A stretch of 24,810 bases of DNA from Nitrosomonadaceae bacterium (GTDB lineage: Bacteria > Pseudomonadota > Gammaproteobacteria > Burkholderiales > Nitrosomonadaceae). Below the pieces are notes generated by a model. The model was not told where the DNA came from, ran no database searches, and saw only the letters and a program-made list of their open reading frames with translations. How positions within the stretch are numbered: the stretch's first letter is position 1; the number at the start of each line of letters is the position of its first letter. Below, one piece after another: positions 14,369 to 23,575 of the stretch. A program made the position numbers and the translations under genes. The stretch spans positions 1-24,810 of the forward strand of contig CANIWY010000005.1 in assembly GCA_947471695.1 (NCBI GenBank), read 5' to 3'.

Positions 14369-15214
14369 CTAGGCGGCCGCGGCCAATGCGCCCCGCATTT
14401 TTTGCATCGCCTTGGCTTCGATTTGACGGATACGTTCTGCGGATACCCCGAGTTCGGCCGCAAGGTCATGAAGTGTCGCGGTATCTTTCTCCTTCAGCCA
14501 GCGAGACACGATGATATGTCTGCTACGAGGGTCCAGACTGGACAGGGCTAACTCTAACCCTTCTCCTTGCAGTAGGCTGGTCTGCTTGGCCTCTAATAAT
14601 TGTGAGGGCTCGGAGCCATCTGTAAGGTAAGCGATGGGGCTATATGACTCATCTTCATCCTCAGATAAAGGCTCGAGTGAAATATCTCGACCACTAAAGC
14701 GGGTCTCCATCTCTACTACCTCCTCTGGTTTGACCCCCAGTTGCTTCGCCATCGTGTCGACCGCCTCCGGGCTCATGGTATCCAAGCCTTGCCTCATGCT
14801 GCGAAGGCTAAAGAACAGTTTACGTTGAGCCTTGGTGGTGGCGATCTTTACCAACCTCCAGTTACGCAGAACAAACTCATGAATCTCAGCCTTAATCCAA
14901 TAAACGGCAAATGATATCAGTCTTACCCCGCGTTCCGGATCGTAGTGCTTGACCGCCTTCATCAGGCCGATATTACCTTCTTGAATCAGGTCGGCTTGTG
15001 GGAGACCGTAGCCCTTGTAGCCGCGTGCGATGGAGACAACAACGCGCAGATGCGACAGCACTAATTGGCGAGCTGCTTCGATGTCATCATCGTCTCTCAA
15101 GCGTCGTGCTAGGTGCACCTCTTCCTCCTGAGAGAGGATGGGGAGTCGGCTGATAGATTGTATATAACTCTCAATACTGCCACTGGTCGAGGGTATGCTC
15201 AAAGAAAAGGTCAT
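14369..15214 (-). CDS. rpoH: RNA polymerase heat-shock sigma factor (sigma-32)
   Basis: Directs RNA polymerase to promoters of chaperone and protease genes. The 281 residues match the family. Region 2 includes LRVVVSIARGYKGYGLPQAD, IQEGNIGLMKAVKHYDP and RLISFAVYWIKAEIHEFVLR. The diagnostic RpoH box QRKLFFSLR lies at residues 130-138. Region 4 ends with a helix-turn-helix (DLAAELGVSAERIRQIEAKAM). The ATG at 15214 is secure because an ideal AGGAGG lies five bases upstream. It follows ftsE-ftsX on the same strand, the usual arrangement, but has its own probable promoter and a CIRCE-like operator in the 104-base gap. It converges with ibaG. Confidence 0.97.
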   Translation of the reverse strand: MTFSLSIPSTSGSIESYIQSISRLPILSQEEEVHLARRLRDDDDIEAARQLVLSHLRVVVSIARGYKGYGLPQADLIQEGNIGLMKAVKHYDPERGVRLISFAVYWIKAEIHEFVLRNWRLVKIATTKAQRKLFFSLRSMRQGLDTMSPEAVDTMAKQLGVKPEEVVEMETRFSGRDISLEPLSEDEDESYSPIAYLTDGSEPSQLLEAKQTSLLQGEGLELALSSLDPRSRHIIVSRWLKEKDTATLHDLAAELGVSAERIRQIEAKAMQKMRGALAAAA

Positions 15215-15251
15215 CTCATCCTCCTTAGATTCTTAATGCCACATTAAAATA

Positions 15252-15278
15252 TTAGCAGTCTATGTCTGAGAGTGCCAG
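15252..15278 (-). promoter_or_regulatory. CIRCE-like HrcA operator overlapping the rpoH promoter
   Basis: TTAGCAGTC, nine bases, then GAGTGCCAG matches the CIRCE consensus TTAGCACTC-N9-GAGTGCTAA at 15 of 18 arm positions with the exact spacer length. It lies on the probable rpoH promoter (minus strand): -35 CTGGCA at 15273-15278 and -10 TAATAT at 15249-15254, spacer 18. It would let the repressor HrcA shut rpoH when GroEL is free. Sequence match is seen; HrcA presence is assumed. Confidence 0.75.
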
Positions 15279-15318
15279 TTTTTTTGAAAGTTCTGAGAAA
15301 AAGGAATAACCATCTGAA

Positions 15319-16227
15319 CTATCTGGGCTCTATCTGAGAGAGGTGACTCGTTACCGACAACCAAGCACCCACCCATCCGAGCCAGGTAGAGAAGAGTAAG
15401 AGGCTCAAGCAGTCTTTCGATGAAAGATGCTGGAGGCGAAAATCGAAGGTATAGAGTGATGCCAGATCGGCTAAAGCATCATTACAGAGATAGATTCCGA
15501 GCGCAATGATGAGCCAGGCAACGATCCCGCCCGTCATCCCCTGGATTGCACCAAAATAGAGAAATGGGCGTCGGATGAATCCATTACTTGCTCCAATCAA
15601 CTTTGATACTTCAATTTCGTCTCGCCTGGTAAGGATTTGCAAGCGAATGGTGTTAAAGGTCACGGCAACTAAAGCAAAGCTCAGCAAGGTGGCGAGCATC
15701 AACACAGCCAACTGACCTAGGTTTAGCAGTGAATCTAGTCGCTTAGCCCAGACAGAATCAAGCTGAACATGGTCAACCTTGGGCCACTTTTGAAGTTCGG
15801 AACGCAAACTTTCCAACACGACAGGGTCGGAGTTTTTAGCGTTGATTACGAAGGCGTCGGGGAGTGGGTTCTGAGAAAGGCCATCAACGACATCGGCAAG
15901 GCCGCTACCCTGCTTGAGTTGTTCTAAGGCGCTATCCTTGGGAATGAAATTAAAGCTCGATACTTGGGGATGCTGCTTTAGTCGTGAACCGATCTTAGAA
16001 AGATCAGTTGAACCCGAGTCCATCGATAGAAATAGACTCAGTTGTGGACTTCCAGATATATGTCCGGAAAGGCTTTGCAGGTTTCCAAGGAGCATGTAGC
16101 CCCCAGCGGGAAGGCTCAACGCGATACCAATAACGATAATGCTGAGAAAGCTTGGAAACGGATTACGAGAAAGACGCTTCAGAGCCAAAAGGAGGGCATA
16201 GAAGTGATGTGAAAGCCATACGTTCAT
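15319..16227 (-). CDS. ftsX: Cell division protein FtsX (ABC-type membrane subunit)
   Basis: Membrane partner of FtsE at the division septum, which activates peptidoglycan hydrolases through its outer loop. The 302 residues have the FtsX layout: one N-terminal helix (about 25-47), a long extracytoplasmic domain (48-170) with HPQVSSFNFIPKDSALEQL and LPDAFVINA, then three C-terminal helices. The region between helices 2 and 3 reads RLQILTRRDEIEVSKLIGAS, the conserved FtsX cytoplasmic motif. It overlaps ftsE by four bases, indicating coupled translation, and is followed by rpoH. Confidence 0.95.
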   Translation of the reverse strand: MNVWLSHHFYALLLALKRLSRNPFPSFLSIIVIGIALSLPAGGYMLLGNLQSLSGHISGSPQLSLFLSMDSGSTDLSKIGSRLKQHPQVSSFNFIPKDSALEQLKQGSGLADVVDGLSQNPLPDAFVINAKNSDPVVLESLRSELQKWPKVDHVQLDSVWAKRLDSLLNLGQLAVLMLATLLSFALVAVTFNTIRLQILTRRDEIEVSKLIGASNGFIRRPFLYFGAIQGMTGGIVAWLIIALGIYLCNDALADLASLYTFDFRLQHLSSKDCLSLLLFSTWLGWVGAWLSVTSHLSQIEPR

Positions 16228-16877
16228 ACAGTAAGTATCCCACGATCAAGTGCAAGAATACGGTCTTGAGAGCCACCCAGAAGGGCAGCATCGTGGGTGG
16301 CGATCAGAACGGTCACTCCCACTTGATGGAACGAACGGAACATATTCATAATTTCGTGGGCATAATCAGAATCTAGATTACCGGTAGGTTCGTCTGCAAT
16401 CAGAATAGAGGGCCGATTAACGACAGCGCGTGCGATACACAAGCGTTGTTGTTCACCACCAGAGAGAGTAATGGGCTTTGCTTTCTCCTTACTTAGGAGC
16501 CCAACCTTGTCAAGCGCAGCGCGCACCCGCCCGCTGGCTTCCTTAGGATCAAAGCTGCTGATCTGAAGCGGGAGTAACACATTGTCGAAGACGTTGCGGT
16601 CAAATAAAATTTTTTGATCTTGAAAGATGAGGCCAAGATTGCGCCGCAGAATAGGGATGGTTCCACCTTTAAGAGCGCCAACATTCTGGCCATTGACAAT
16701 AATGGTGCCAGAAGTGGGCCGTTCAATGGCGCCTATAAGCTTAAGAAGAGTGCTCTTACCGGCACCAGAATGACCGGTAACAAAGACCATCTCACCCGAC
16801 TCAATGGTGAAGCTGACCTTGGTTAGGGCATCATAGCTATTAGGATAACGCTTAGAGACGTTGCTGAAATTAATCAT
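16224..16877 (-). CDS. ftsE: Cell division ATP-binding protein FtsE
   Basis: ATPase partner of FtsX in septal cell-wall remodelling. The 217 residues are standard. Motifs are MINFSNVSKRYPN at the start, Walker A GHSGAGKST (about 35-43), the Q-loop LGLIFQDQKILFDRNVFDN, the signature LSGGEQQRLCIARA, Walker B ILIADEPTGNLD and the switch ATHDAALL. The FQD-KIL-DR pattern distinguishes FtsE from other ABC ATPases. ftsY, often upstream in proteobacteria, is not here: the next gene upstream is the divergent ribF. Confidence 0.96.
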   Translation of the reverse strand: MINFSNVSKRYPNSYDALTKVSFTIESGEMVFVTGHSGAGKSTLLKLIGAIERPTSGTIIVNGQNVGALKGGTIPILRRNLGLIFQDQKILFDRNVFDNVLLPLQISSFDPKEASGRVRAALDKVGLLSKEKAKPITLSGGEQQRLCIARAVVNRPSILIADEPTGNLDSDYAHEIMNMFRSFHQVGVTVLIATHDAALLGGSQDRILALDRGILTV

Positions 16878-17125
16878 ACAGATGAAGCGTTCATCATAAA
16901 GGTTTCATTTTAACCCCTGAAGGGGGTCCCCATTCTGTAAAGATAGGTAAATAAAATCCGTCCTTACAAAGTATTATCAAGAACCAGTTGGGAGCCCTTG
17001 CAAGGTAGGCACACTCATTATTAATTGAGCATGATCTATTGGGTCAGGGTGTACCGAGTTCCGCGCCGCCTAGACCCGTCCAGCGGAAACAGGCTACAAT
17101 TTGGGCTTTTAGGCAGCATTGCATC

Positions 17126-18079
17126 ATGCAAGTTAATCGTGGAACTCCTACTCAGGCTGAGATGCCAGTTGCTCTGGTTATCGGCAATTTTGACGGAGTG
17201 CATCTGGGCCATCAGGCCATGCTTGCGCGACTGAAGGAAACCTCAAGACGATTGAATCTAGCCTCTTGTGTAATGACCTTTGAGCCACATCCGAGGGAGT
17301 TTTTTGCGCCGGATCAAGCGCCAACAAGACTTACCAGTTTAAGGGAAAAGCTCGAGTTGCTGGCTGAGTATGGTGTGGAACAGGTCCAGATATGCAAATT
17401 TAATTTTGATTTTGCAAAGATTAATGCAAAAGATTTCGTAGCGAACATCCTCCAACAGGGACTTGGAGCGCGATGGGTATTGGTGGGGGATGATTTTCGT
17501 TTTGGCGCGCGTCGCGCCGGTGACCTTGCAATGTTGAGTGCACTCTCGTCCAGTTACGGTTTTGAAGTGGTGGAAATGCCAACTTACACTGTAGATGGAA
17601 TACGGGTTTCAAGTACGGCTGTGAGGGAGGCGCTATCGAGCGATGATCTCGGTCTTGCGAGACGGTTACTGGGTCGGCCTTACAGCATCAGCGGGAAGGT
17701 GGTGGGTGGAGATAAACTGGGCAAGAGGATGGGCTTCCCAACGGCCAATATGCAGTTGCGGCATAATCGGCCGCCGCTGTCAGGTATTTTTGCGGTGGAG
17801 GTGAGGGGGGCTCTGAGCTCATCGCCACAACAAATAACTCGCGGGGTAGCCAGTCTGGGAGTGCGCCCTACGGTATATGAAAATGGTAAGCCAGTGTTGG
17901 AAGTCCACCTATTCGATTTTAACCAGGAGATCTATGGACGACACTTGCGAATGGATTTTCTGCATAAGCTGCGCAACGAAGAAAAATATTCCGATTTGGA
18001 AACGCTTATAAGGCAGATCGGGCTTGATGTAGAAAATGCAAAGAAGTACTTTCAAAACTCACTATCTGTAGCGGTCTGA
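17126..18079 (+). CDS. ribF: Bifunctional riboflavin kinase / FAD synthetase
   Basis: Phosphorylates riboflavin to FMN and adenylylates FMN to FAD. From the ATG at 17126 the protein has 317 residues, the normal length. The N-terminal nucleotidyltransferase domain shows IGNFDGVHLGHQAML, with the HxGH signature, and WVLVGDDFRFGARRAGD; VSSTAVREAL follows. The C-terminal riboflavin kinase domain shows GKVVGGDKLGKRMGFPTANM, SLGVRPTV and LEVHLFDF. The frame is open to 17039, but homologues begin close to MQVNRGTP, so the internal ATG is chosen. No FMN riboswitch is visible upstream. It begins the ribF-ileS-lspA cluster. Confidence 0.95.
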   Translation: MQVNRGTPTQAEMPVALVIGNFDGVHLGHQAMLARLKETSRRLNLASCVMTFEPHPREFFAPDQAPTRLTSLREKLELLAEYGVEQVQICKFNFDFAKINAKDFVANILQQGLGARWVLVGDDFRFGARRAGDLAMLSALSSSYGFEVVEMPTYTVDGIRVSSTAVREALSSDDLGLARRLLGRPYSISGKVVGGDKLGKRMGFPTANMQLRHNRPPLSGIFAVEVRGALSSSPQQITRGVASLGVRPTVYENGKPVLEVHLFDFNQEIYGRHLRMDFLHKLRNEEKYSDLETLIRQIGLDVENAKKYFQNSLSVAV

Positions 18080-18116
18080 TCCAAGCAGACAATCGCATAA
18101 CCTGAATTGATACCCC

Positions 18117-20897
18117 ATGACCGACTATAAGAAGACTCTAAACCTGCCCGATACACCCTTTCCGATGCGTGGCGATCTTGCTAAGCGTGAGCCGGTCATG
18201 CTTAAGGATTGGCAGGAAAAGAGACTCTATCAGAAAATTCGCGAAGTCAGCAAAGGACGCCCAAAGTTTGTACTTCACGACGGCCCTCCCTATGCTAATG
18301 GAGACATCCATATCGGGCATGCGGTCAATAAAATTCTGAAGGATATCATCGTCAAGAGTAAGACCTTATCGGGCTTTGATGCGCCCTATGTACCAGGCTG
18401 GGATTGTCATGGACTACCGATTGAGTTAGTGGTGGAAAAAAACCACGGGAAAAATATTAGTCCCGATAAGTTCCGAGAGTTGTGCCGTGAGTATGCAAGT
18501 GTGCAGGTGGATCGTCAGAAGGCAGATTTTATTAGGCTCGGTGTGCTGGGTGAGTGGGACAAGCCTTACCTCACCATGGATTACCAGACCGAGGCGGATA
18601 TCATGCGCACTCTGGGAGAGGTCTATAAGAACGGGTACCTGTATAAGGGGAGTAAGCCGGTTCACTGGTGCGTAGATTGCGGGTCTGCATTAGCTGAGGC
18701 GGAGGTCGAGTATGAGGATAAGAACTCGCCCGCAATCGATGTGGCCTTCCAGGTGCTGGACAATGCGGTCTTGGCGAAGGCATTTGGCATAGGGCATATC
18801 AATGGTCAGGCCTATGCTGTGATCTGGACAACGACGCCCTGGACACTACCTGCTAATCAGGCGGTATGTGTACACCCCGAACTAACCTATGACCTGATAG
18901 AAACAAGTAAAGGCCTTTTAATTTTGGCGCATGAACTTGTTGAGAGTGCATTGGCCCGTTACAGCGAAGAAGGCACAAAGATTCTCGCAAGCTGCCAGGG
19001 AGGTGCTCTTGAGCACCTGAAGCTGCATCACCCATTCTATCCTCACCAGGTGCCAGTGATCTGTGGCGACCACGTAACGATAGATGCCGGTACAGGGCTT
19101 GTACATACCGCGCCGGCACACGGACTGGAAGACTATGCGATCGGTATGCGTTATAACCTGCCGGTGGAAAACCCGGTAGATGATAACGGGCGATTCTTTG
19201 CAAGGATCCCGATGGTGGGGGGCATGAGCGTGTGGGATGCCAACAAGATAGTCATCGAGATACTAACGAACAATGGCAACCTGCGCTCTTCAGACCGACT
19301 GAACCATAGTTACCCGCACTGCTGGCGACACAAGTCGCCGGTAATCTTTCGTGCTACCCCACAATGGTTCATTGGAATGGGTCAGCACGGGAAAGGTGGA
19401 CAAACATTACGCGGCCTTGCAAGCGCGGCAGTGGAGCATACGCAGTTCTTCCCGGCATGGGGACGTGCAAGGCTGGAGGCCATGATTAAGAAACGCCCCG
19501 ACTGGTGCGTCTCTCGCCAGCGGAACTGGGGCGTGCCGATGCCACTGTTCATCCATAAGGAGACCGGCGAGCTGCATCCTGACACATCAGCACTGTTGGA
19601 GAGGGTTGCACAGCAGGTGGAGGAGAGGGGCATTGAGGCATGGTTCAGCCTGGAGATTGGGAATTTCCCCGGTGTGGATGCCACACAATACAAAAAAGTC
19701 ACCGATACGCTGGATGTGTGGTTCGACTCAGGAGTCACTCATTACTCTGTCCTAAAGCGCAGGGACCAATTGGCGTATCCCGCCGATCTTTATCTGGAGG
19801 GGTCTGACCAACACCGGGGTTGGTTCCAGTCCTCGCTACTGACTGGTTGTGCCATGGACGGACGGGCACCTTATGAGTCGCTACTGACTCATGGTTTTGT
19901 GGTCGATGGTTCCGGCCACAAGATGAGTAAATCGAAGGGCAATGTGATTGCCCCACAGAAGGTGATGGACACGTACGGGGCGGATATTCTACGACTATGG
20001 GCTGCATCGACAGACTATTCGGGCGAACTGACTATCTCTGATGAAATACTCAAGCGGGTGGTTGAGAGTTATCGACGGATACGTAACACACTGCGCTTTT
20101 TATTGGCGAACTTAGCAGATTTTGATGCCGAGAAGGACATGCTCCCGGTGGAAGACTGGGTGGAGATCGATCGTTATATGCTGGTCTTTACTAAGGAATT
20201 GCAGAATGATTTGACGCAAAGTTATTCTCGTTATGAGTTTCACTTGGCGGTGCACAAACTGCATAATTATTGTTCGGAAGACTTGGGCGGATTCTACCTT
20301 GATATTCTCAAGGACCGGCTCTATACCGCTTCAGCCCAAGGCATCCCACGACGGTCAGCACAGAGCGCGCTACATCATATTGCACACAGTCTGGTGCGGT
20401 TATTTGCGCCGATCTTGAGCTTCACCGCTGAGGAGGCTTGGCTGCAACTGACAGGAAGTGCTCACGATAGCGTGTTACTTCATCTTTGGCACGACCTTCC
20501 GTCACAACCGGGTGAGCAGTTATTGATAAGTCGCTGGGCAAGGGTGCGTGAACTACGATCTCGAGTGCAAAGATCTTTGGAGGATACGCGTGCTAAAGGG
20601 GAGATCGGATCCTCTCTTGCGGCTGTTGTGGAGATGAGTCTCAATGCAGATGATTACACGCTACTAAAATCAATTGGGGATGACCTGCGATTGGTTATGA
20701 TTACTTCTGAGGCACATGCATTGCAGGTTCAAGATTCAGCGGAGGAGTTAATTACTGTGACCCCCTCTGTGCATCCGAAGTGCGAAAGATGCTGGCACTA
20801 TCGACAGGATATTGGCAGAAGCGCTGAGCACCCAACACTATGTAGTCGTTGCGTGTCCAATCTTTTTGGTGTGGGCGAGGTGAGGCGGTATGCTTAA
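18117..20897 (+). CDS. ileS: Isoleucyl-tRNA synthetase
   Basis: Charges tRNA-Ile with isoleucine in the cytoplasm. The 926 residues match the bacterial zinc-containing type. HIGH lies at residues 65-68 (GDIHIGHAVNKILKD), followed by GWDCHGLPIE. The editing domain with VIWTTTPWTLPANQA and GTGLVHTAPAHG is intact. The second catalytic signature KMSKS is at 602-606. A C-terminal zinc site has Cys889/Cys892 and Cys909/Cys912 (CERCWHY...CSRC). The gene starts 37 bases after ribF and is followed by lspA after 99 bases; this order is standard in proteobacteria. No clear Shine-Dalgarno precedes the ATG. Confidence 0.98.
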   Translation: MTDYKKTLNLPDTPFPMRGDLAKREPVMLKDWQEKRLYQKIREVSKGRPKFVLHDGPPYANGDIHIGHAVNKILKDIIVKSKTLSGFDAPYVPGWDCHGLPIELVVEKNHGKNISPDKFRELCREYASVQVDRQKADFIRLGVLGEWDKPYLTMDYQTEADIMRTLGEVYKNGYLYKGSKPVHWCVDCGSALAEAEVEYEDKNSPAIDVAFQVLDNAVLAKAFGIGHINGQAYAVIWTTTPWTLPANQAVCVHPELTYDLIETSKGLLILAHELVESALARYSEEGTKILASCQGGALEHLKLHHPFYPHQVPVICGDHVTIDAGTGLVHTAPAHGLEDYAIGMRYNLPVENPVDDNGRFFARIPMVGGMSVWDANKIVIEILTNNGNLRSSDRLNHSYPHCWRHKSPVIFRATPQWFIGMGQHGKGGQTLRGLASAAVEHTQFFPAWGRARLEAMIKKRPDWCVSRQRNWGVPMPLFIHKETGELHPDTSALLERVAQQVEERGIEAWFSLEIGNFPGVDATQYKKVTDTLDVWFDSGVTHYSVLKRRDQLAYPADLYLEGSDQHRGWFQSSLLTGCAMDGRAPYESLLTHGFVVDGSGHKMSKSKGNVIAPQKVMDTYGADILRLWAASTDYSGELTISDEILKRVVESYRRIRNTLRFLLANLADFDAEKDMLPVEDWVEIDRYMLVFTKELQNDLTQSYSRYEFHLAVHKLHNYCSEDLGGFYLDILKDRLYTASAQGIPRRSAQSALHHIAHSLVRLFAPILSFTAEEAWLQLTGSAHDSVLLHLWHDLPSQPGEQLLISRWARVRELRSRVQRSLEDTRAKGEIGSSLAAVVEMSLNADDYTLLKSIGDDLRLVMITSEAHALQVQDSAEELITVTPSVHPKCERCWHYRQDIGRSAEHPTLCSRCVSNLFGVGEVRRYA

Positions 20898-20996
20898 TTT
20901 TAGCGTTACTTTTTTATCAGTGTCGCCTGCTCTTACTTCACGATCGAATGGCGCTCGGAACGAACGTTCAGGTGATGCAATCAAGCATCGGGAAGG

Positions 20997-21461
20997 ATGA
21001 AGCTGCATGTTAGTTTGATTTTAGCGCTGGTGGTATTGGTGCTGGACTTGGTCAGCAAACGTTGGGCAGAGTCCCTACTAATTCAGGGACAACAGATCCC
21101 ACTGACAGATTTTTTTAATCTAGTGCTGACTTATAATGCCGGAGCCGCTTTTAGTTTCCTGAGTGACGCTTCCGGTTGGCAGCGTTGGTTCTTCAGCGGA
21201 ATTGCTGCAGCGGCTTCGGTTCTGATCGTCTATCTATTACGCAAGCACGTAGCTGAGAAACTGTTCTGCTGGGCGCTAAGTCTGGTGCTGGGTGGCGCAT
21301 TGGGTAACTTATGGGACCGGATTAGTTTGGGGCATGTGGTCGACTTTCTTGATTTTCATCTAAGCGGCTACCACTGGCCCGCATTCAATGTGGCCGACTC
21401 AGCAATCTTTGTTGGGGCCATGCTCCTGATAGTAGAGAGCTTCCGCCATAAAGAGAGTTGA
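20997..21461 (+). CDS. lspA: Lipoprotein signal peptidase (signal peptidase II)
   Basis: Inner-membrane aspartyl protease that removes signal peptides from prolipoproteins after lipidation. The 154 residues contain four hydrophobic segments. Conserved features are NLVLTYNAGAAFSFL (41-55), GGALGNLWDRI (99-109), and the catalytic pair Asp116 (GHVVDFLDF) and Asp134 (FNVADSAIF). A GGGAAGG site directly precedes the ATG. It ends the ribF-ileS-lspA unit, and its stop is six bases from the stop of the convergent adenosyltransferase gene. Confidence 0.96.
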   Translation: MKLHVSLILALVVLVLDLVSKRWAESLLIQGQQIPLTDFFNLVLTYNAGAAFSFLSDASGWQRWFFSGIAAAASVLIVYLLRKHVAEKLFCWALSLVLGGALGNLWDRISLGHVVDFLDFHLSGYHWPAFNVADSAIFVGAMLLIVESFRHKES

Positions 21462-21467
21462 CAGTAC

Positions 21468-22037
21468 CTATTGCTCGGTACCTGTAGAGTGATTTTTACA
21501 GGGCTGCCACAGGACATCCTCGACGCCCTGTTGACGGTTTAACGCACGGCATAGTACGAATAGAAAGTCGGATAACCGGTTAAGGTACTGGATATTTAGA
21601 GAGGCCACCTCTTCAGTTCGAACGAGTTTGACTACAGACCTCTCTGCACGACGGCAGATGGTACGTGCAAGATGGCAAAGTGCTGCGGCCTTCGATCCAC
21701 CTGGGAGTATGAACTCCTTTAGCGCGGGTAGGCTGGCGTTGTAGTGATCGAGCTGATGTTCGAGACGGATGATCGGCTCTTTACTCATGCTGATTCGACC
21801 GGGGATACTTAAGTCACCACCCAGATCAAATAGGTCATGTTGTATGTTCTCCAGTTGACTGCGGACACTCTCCGCTACGTGCTCAACAAGAAGCAGACCG
21901 AGGCAGCTGTTGAGCTCGTCCACGCAACCAATGGCCTCAATGCGAGCGCTATCCTTACTTGACCTTGTCCCATCCCCCAGTCCGGTAGTGCCATCATCGC
22001 CGGTCCGGGTATATATCCTTGTTAGGCGGTTAGCCAT
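21468..22037 (-). CDS. PduO-type ATP:cob(I)alamin adenosyltransferase
   Basis: Attaches the adenosyl group of ATP to cob(I)alamin, making coenzyme B12. The 189 residues show the PduO-family motifs in order: RIYTRTGDDGTTGLGDGTR near the start (ATP-binding), VDELNSCLG, FILPGGSKAAALCHLARTIC, RRAERSV and YLNRLSDFLFVLCR. It lies 53 bases downstream of the DEAD-box helicase gene on the same strand, so the two may be co-transcribed. No B12-dependent enzyme or cobalamin riboswitch is in the window. The ribosome site is weak. Confidence 0.92.
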   Translation of the reverse strand: MANRLTRIYTRTGDDGTTGLGDGTRSSKDSARIEAIGCVDELNSCLGLLLVEHVAESVRSQLENIQHDLFDLGGDLSIPGRISMSKEPIIRLEHQLDHYNASLPALKEFILPGGSKAAALCHLARTICRRAERSVVKLVRTEEVASLNIQYLNRLSDFLFVLCRALNRQQGVEDVLWQPCKNHSTGTEQ

Positions 22038-22090
22038 GTTCTTGGGCGGGGATCAACTAGGGAGCAATAAGTGTCGGCAGGAATCTCGTC

Positions 22091-23575
22091 TTACTCTTCT
22101 TGCTCAGACTTGTGGATGGGTGGTGGCATGAATAAAGCGGGTAGTGGTTTTTTTATTTGACCGTGTCGAGAGTGGGCTGAAGAGGCTTGCGGTGTGGGGG
22201 GTAATATTTTTGAGTTATCAGAAGTGCGCACCGAGGGTGTGTAAGGCTGACTGAAGAGGGGGTCTTGCGACGTTCTGGAGTGTACGACCTGTCCGTGTGA
22301 ACGGGGTTCAGAACGCGGAAAGGGGCGAGCTACATTACCTTGCTCGGGACGTTGTCTCTGTTCTGGTTTTACATGCTCATGCCTTTTCGCGGCGGGAGTA
22401 GTTTGAGCCGTTTCTGCCCTTTGTTGTGTCGTTCCGCACTCAAATCCGGCCACTACTTCCAATTTGAGTTTGAACTTTAGAAGTTTCTCAATGCTTCCCA
22501 GTAACTCGTTCTCGTCTTCACATACTAGCGAGACCGCGTCGCCCTTGGTGCCAGCGCGACCGGTACGCCCGATGCGGTGAATATAGTCTTCTGGTGTTGT
22601 GGGCAATTCGAAATTGACGACGTGAGGCAAATCCTCGATATCAAGCCCGCGTGCCGCTACATCAGTGGCGACGAGCGCGCGTACAGTACCCTCTTTGAAT
22701 TCTGCTAAGGCCTGAGTACGTTGAGGCTGACTTTTGTCGCCGTGTATTGAGGTGGCGGTGATGCCATCCTTCTCAAGTTGTTGAGCCAAGCGGCTAGCGC
22801 CATGCTTGGTACGGACAAATACGAGCACCTGTTTCAGGTCAGATTTTTTGATGAGATGTGACAAGAGCTCGCGTTTGCGGTCGCGATCGACCGGGTGTAC
22901 AACATGAGTCACTAACTCGCTGATTGAGTTACGTCTTGCCACCTCGATTAGTATCGGCTGCTTTAGCAGCTTATCAGCGAGCCTCTTGATTTCTTCAGAA
23001 AATGTAGCTGAGAATATTAGACTCTGACGCTCTTCCGGCATCAGCGAGAGAATTTTTTTGATATCGGGTAGGAAGCCCATATCTAGCATTCGGTCGGCTT
23101 CATCCAGGATCAGGATCTCAACCTTGGAAAGGTTCATTGTCTTCTGTTGAACATGATCTAACAGTCGGCCAGGCGTTGCCACTAAGATTTCTATTCCTGC
23201 GCGCAAGTCTTTGGTTTGGGGATCCATATTGACCCCACCGTAGACTACGGCGCATCGTAGAGGTAGATATTTTCCGTAAGCCTTGACGCTCTCATAGACC
23301 TGGGCCGCGAGTTCTCGTGTCGGAACTAATACCAGAGCTCGTATCGGATGTCTGGCTGGGGAGACGCTGGTATTGGCATGCGGTTGGAGTCTCTGCAGCA
23401 TGGGAAGGGTAAAACCTGCTGTCTTACCGGTACCTGTTTGAGCGCCGCCCATGATGTCCTTACCTTCAAGGATTAGCGGAATTGCTTGAGACTGAATGGG
23501 GGTAGGTTCCGTATAGCCTTGGTCGACAAGGGCACGCAGAATTTCAGCGGATAAGCCGAGCTGATCAAACGACAT
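22091..23575 (-). CDS. rhlE: DEAD-box ATP-dependent RNA helicase, RhlE type
   Basis: Unwinds RNA duplexes, typically in ribosome assembly and RNA decay. From the ATG at 23575 the protein has 494 residues. The Q motif reads MSFDQLGLSAEILRAL...PTPIQSQAIP. Then follow Walker A AQTGTGKT (45-52), PTRELAAQ, TPGRLLDH, the DEAD box ILDEADRMLDMGF, the SAT motif IFSATFSEE, and the second RecA domain with ATDVAARGLDIEDLPHVVNF and HRIGRTGRAG. The C-terminal 110 residues are low-complexity, rich in Gln, Arg, Pro and His, typical of an RNA-binding tail. AGGAG eight bases upstream supports this start over the ATG at 23581 and the longer frame to 23632. Confidence 0.93.
   Translation of the reverse strand: MSFDQLGLSAEILRALVDQGYTEPTPIQSQAIPLILEGKDIMGGAQTGTGKTAGFTLPMLQRLQPHANTSVSPARHPIRALVLVPTRELAAQVYESVKAYGKYLPLRCAVVYGGVNMDPQTKDLRAGIEILVATPGRLLDHVQQKTMNLSKVEILILDEADRMLDMGFLPDIKKILSLMPEERQSLIFSATFSEEIKRLADKLLKQPILIEVARRNSISELVTHVVHPVDRDRKRELLSHLIKKSDLKQVLVFVRTKHGASRLAQQLEKDGITATSIHGDKSQPQRTQALAEFKEGTVRALVATDVAARGLDIEDLPHVVNFELPTTPEDYIHRIGRTGRAGTKGDAVSLVCEDENELLGSIEKLLKFKLKLEVVAGFECGTTQQRAETAQTTPAAKRHEHVKPEQRQRPEQGNVARPFPRSEPRSHGQVVHSRTSQDPLFSQPYTPSVRTSDNSKILPPTPQASSAHSRHGQIKKPLPALFMPPPIHKSEQEE

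Noticed and set aside
16913..16927. CCCCTGAAGGGG mini-hairpin between ftsE and ribF as a terminator
   Set aside because: The stem is only 4-5 bp with no T-run, and it lies between two divergent genes, where no terminator is expected.
16878..17125. Possible FMN riboswitch or strong promoter before ribF
   Set aside because: None of the conserved FMN-aptamer segments is visible; only short palindromes (for example CCTTGCAAGG) and poor hexamers are present.
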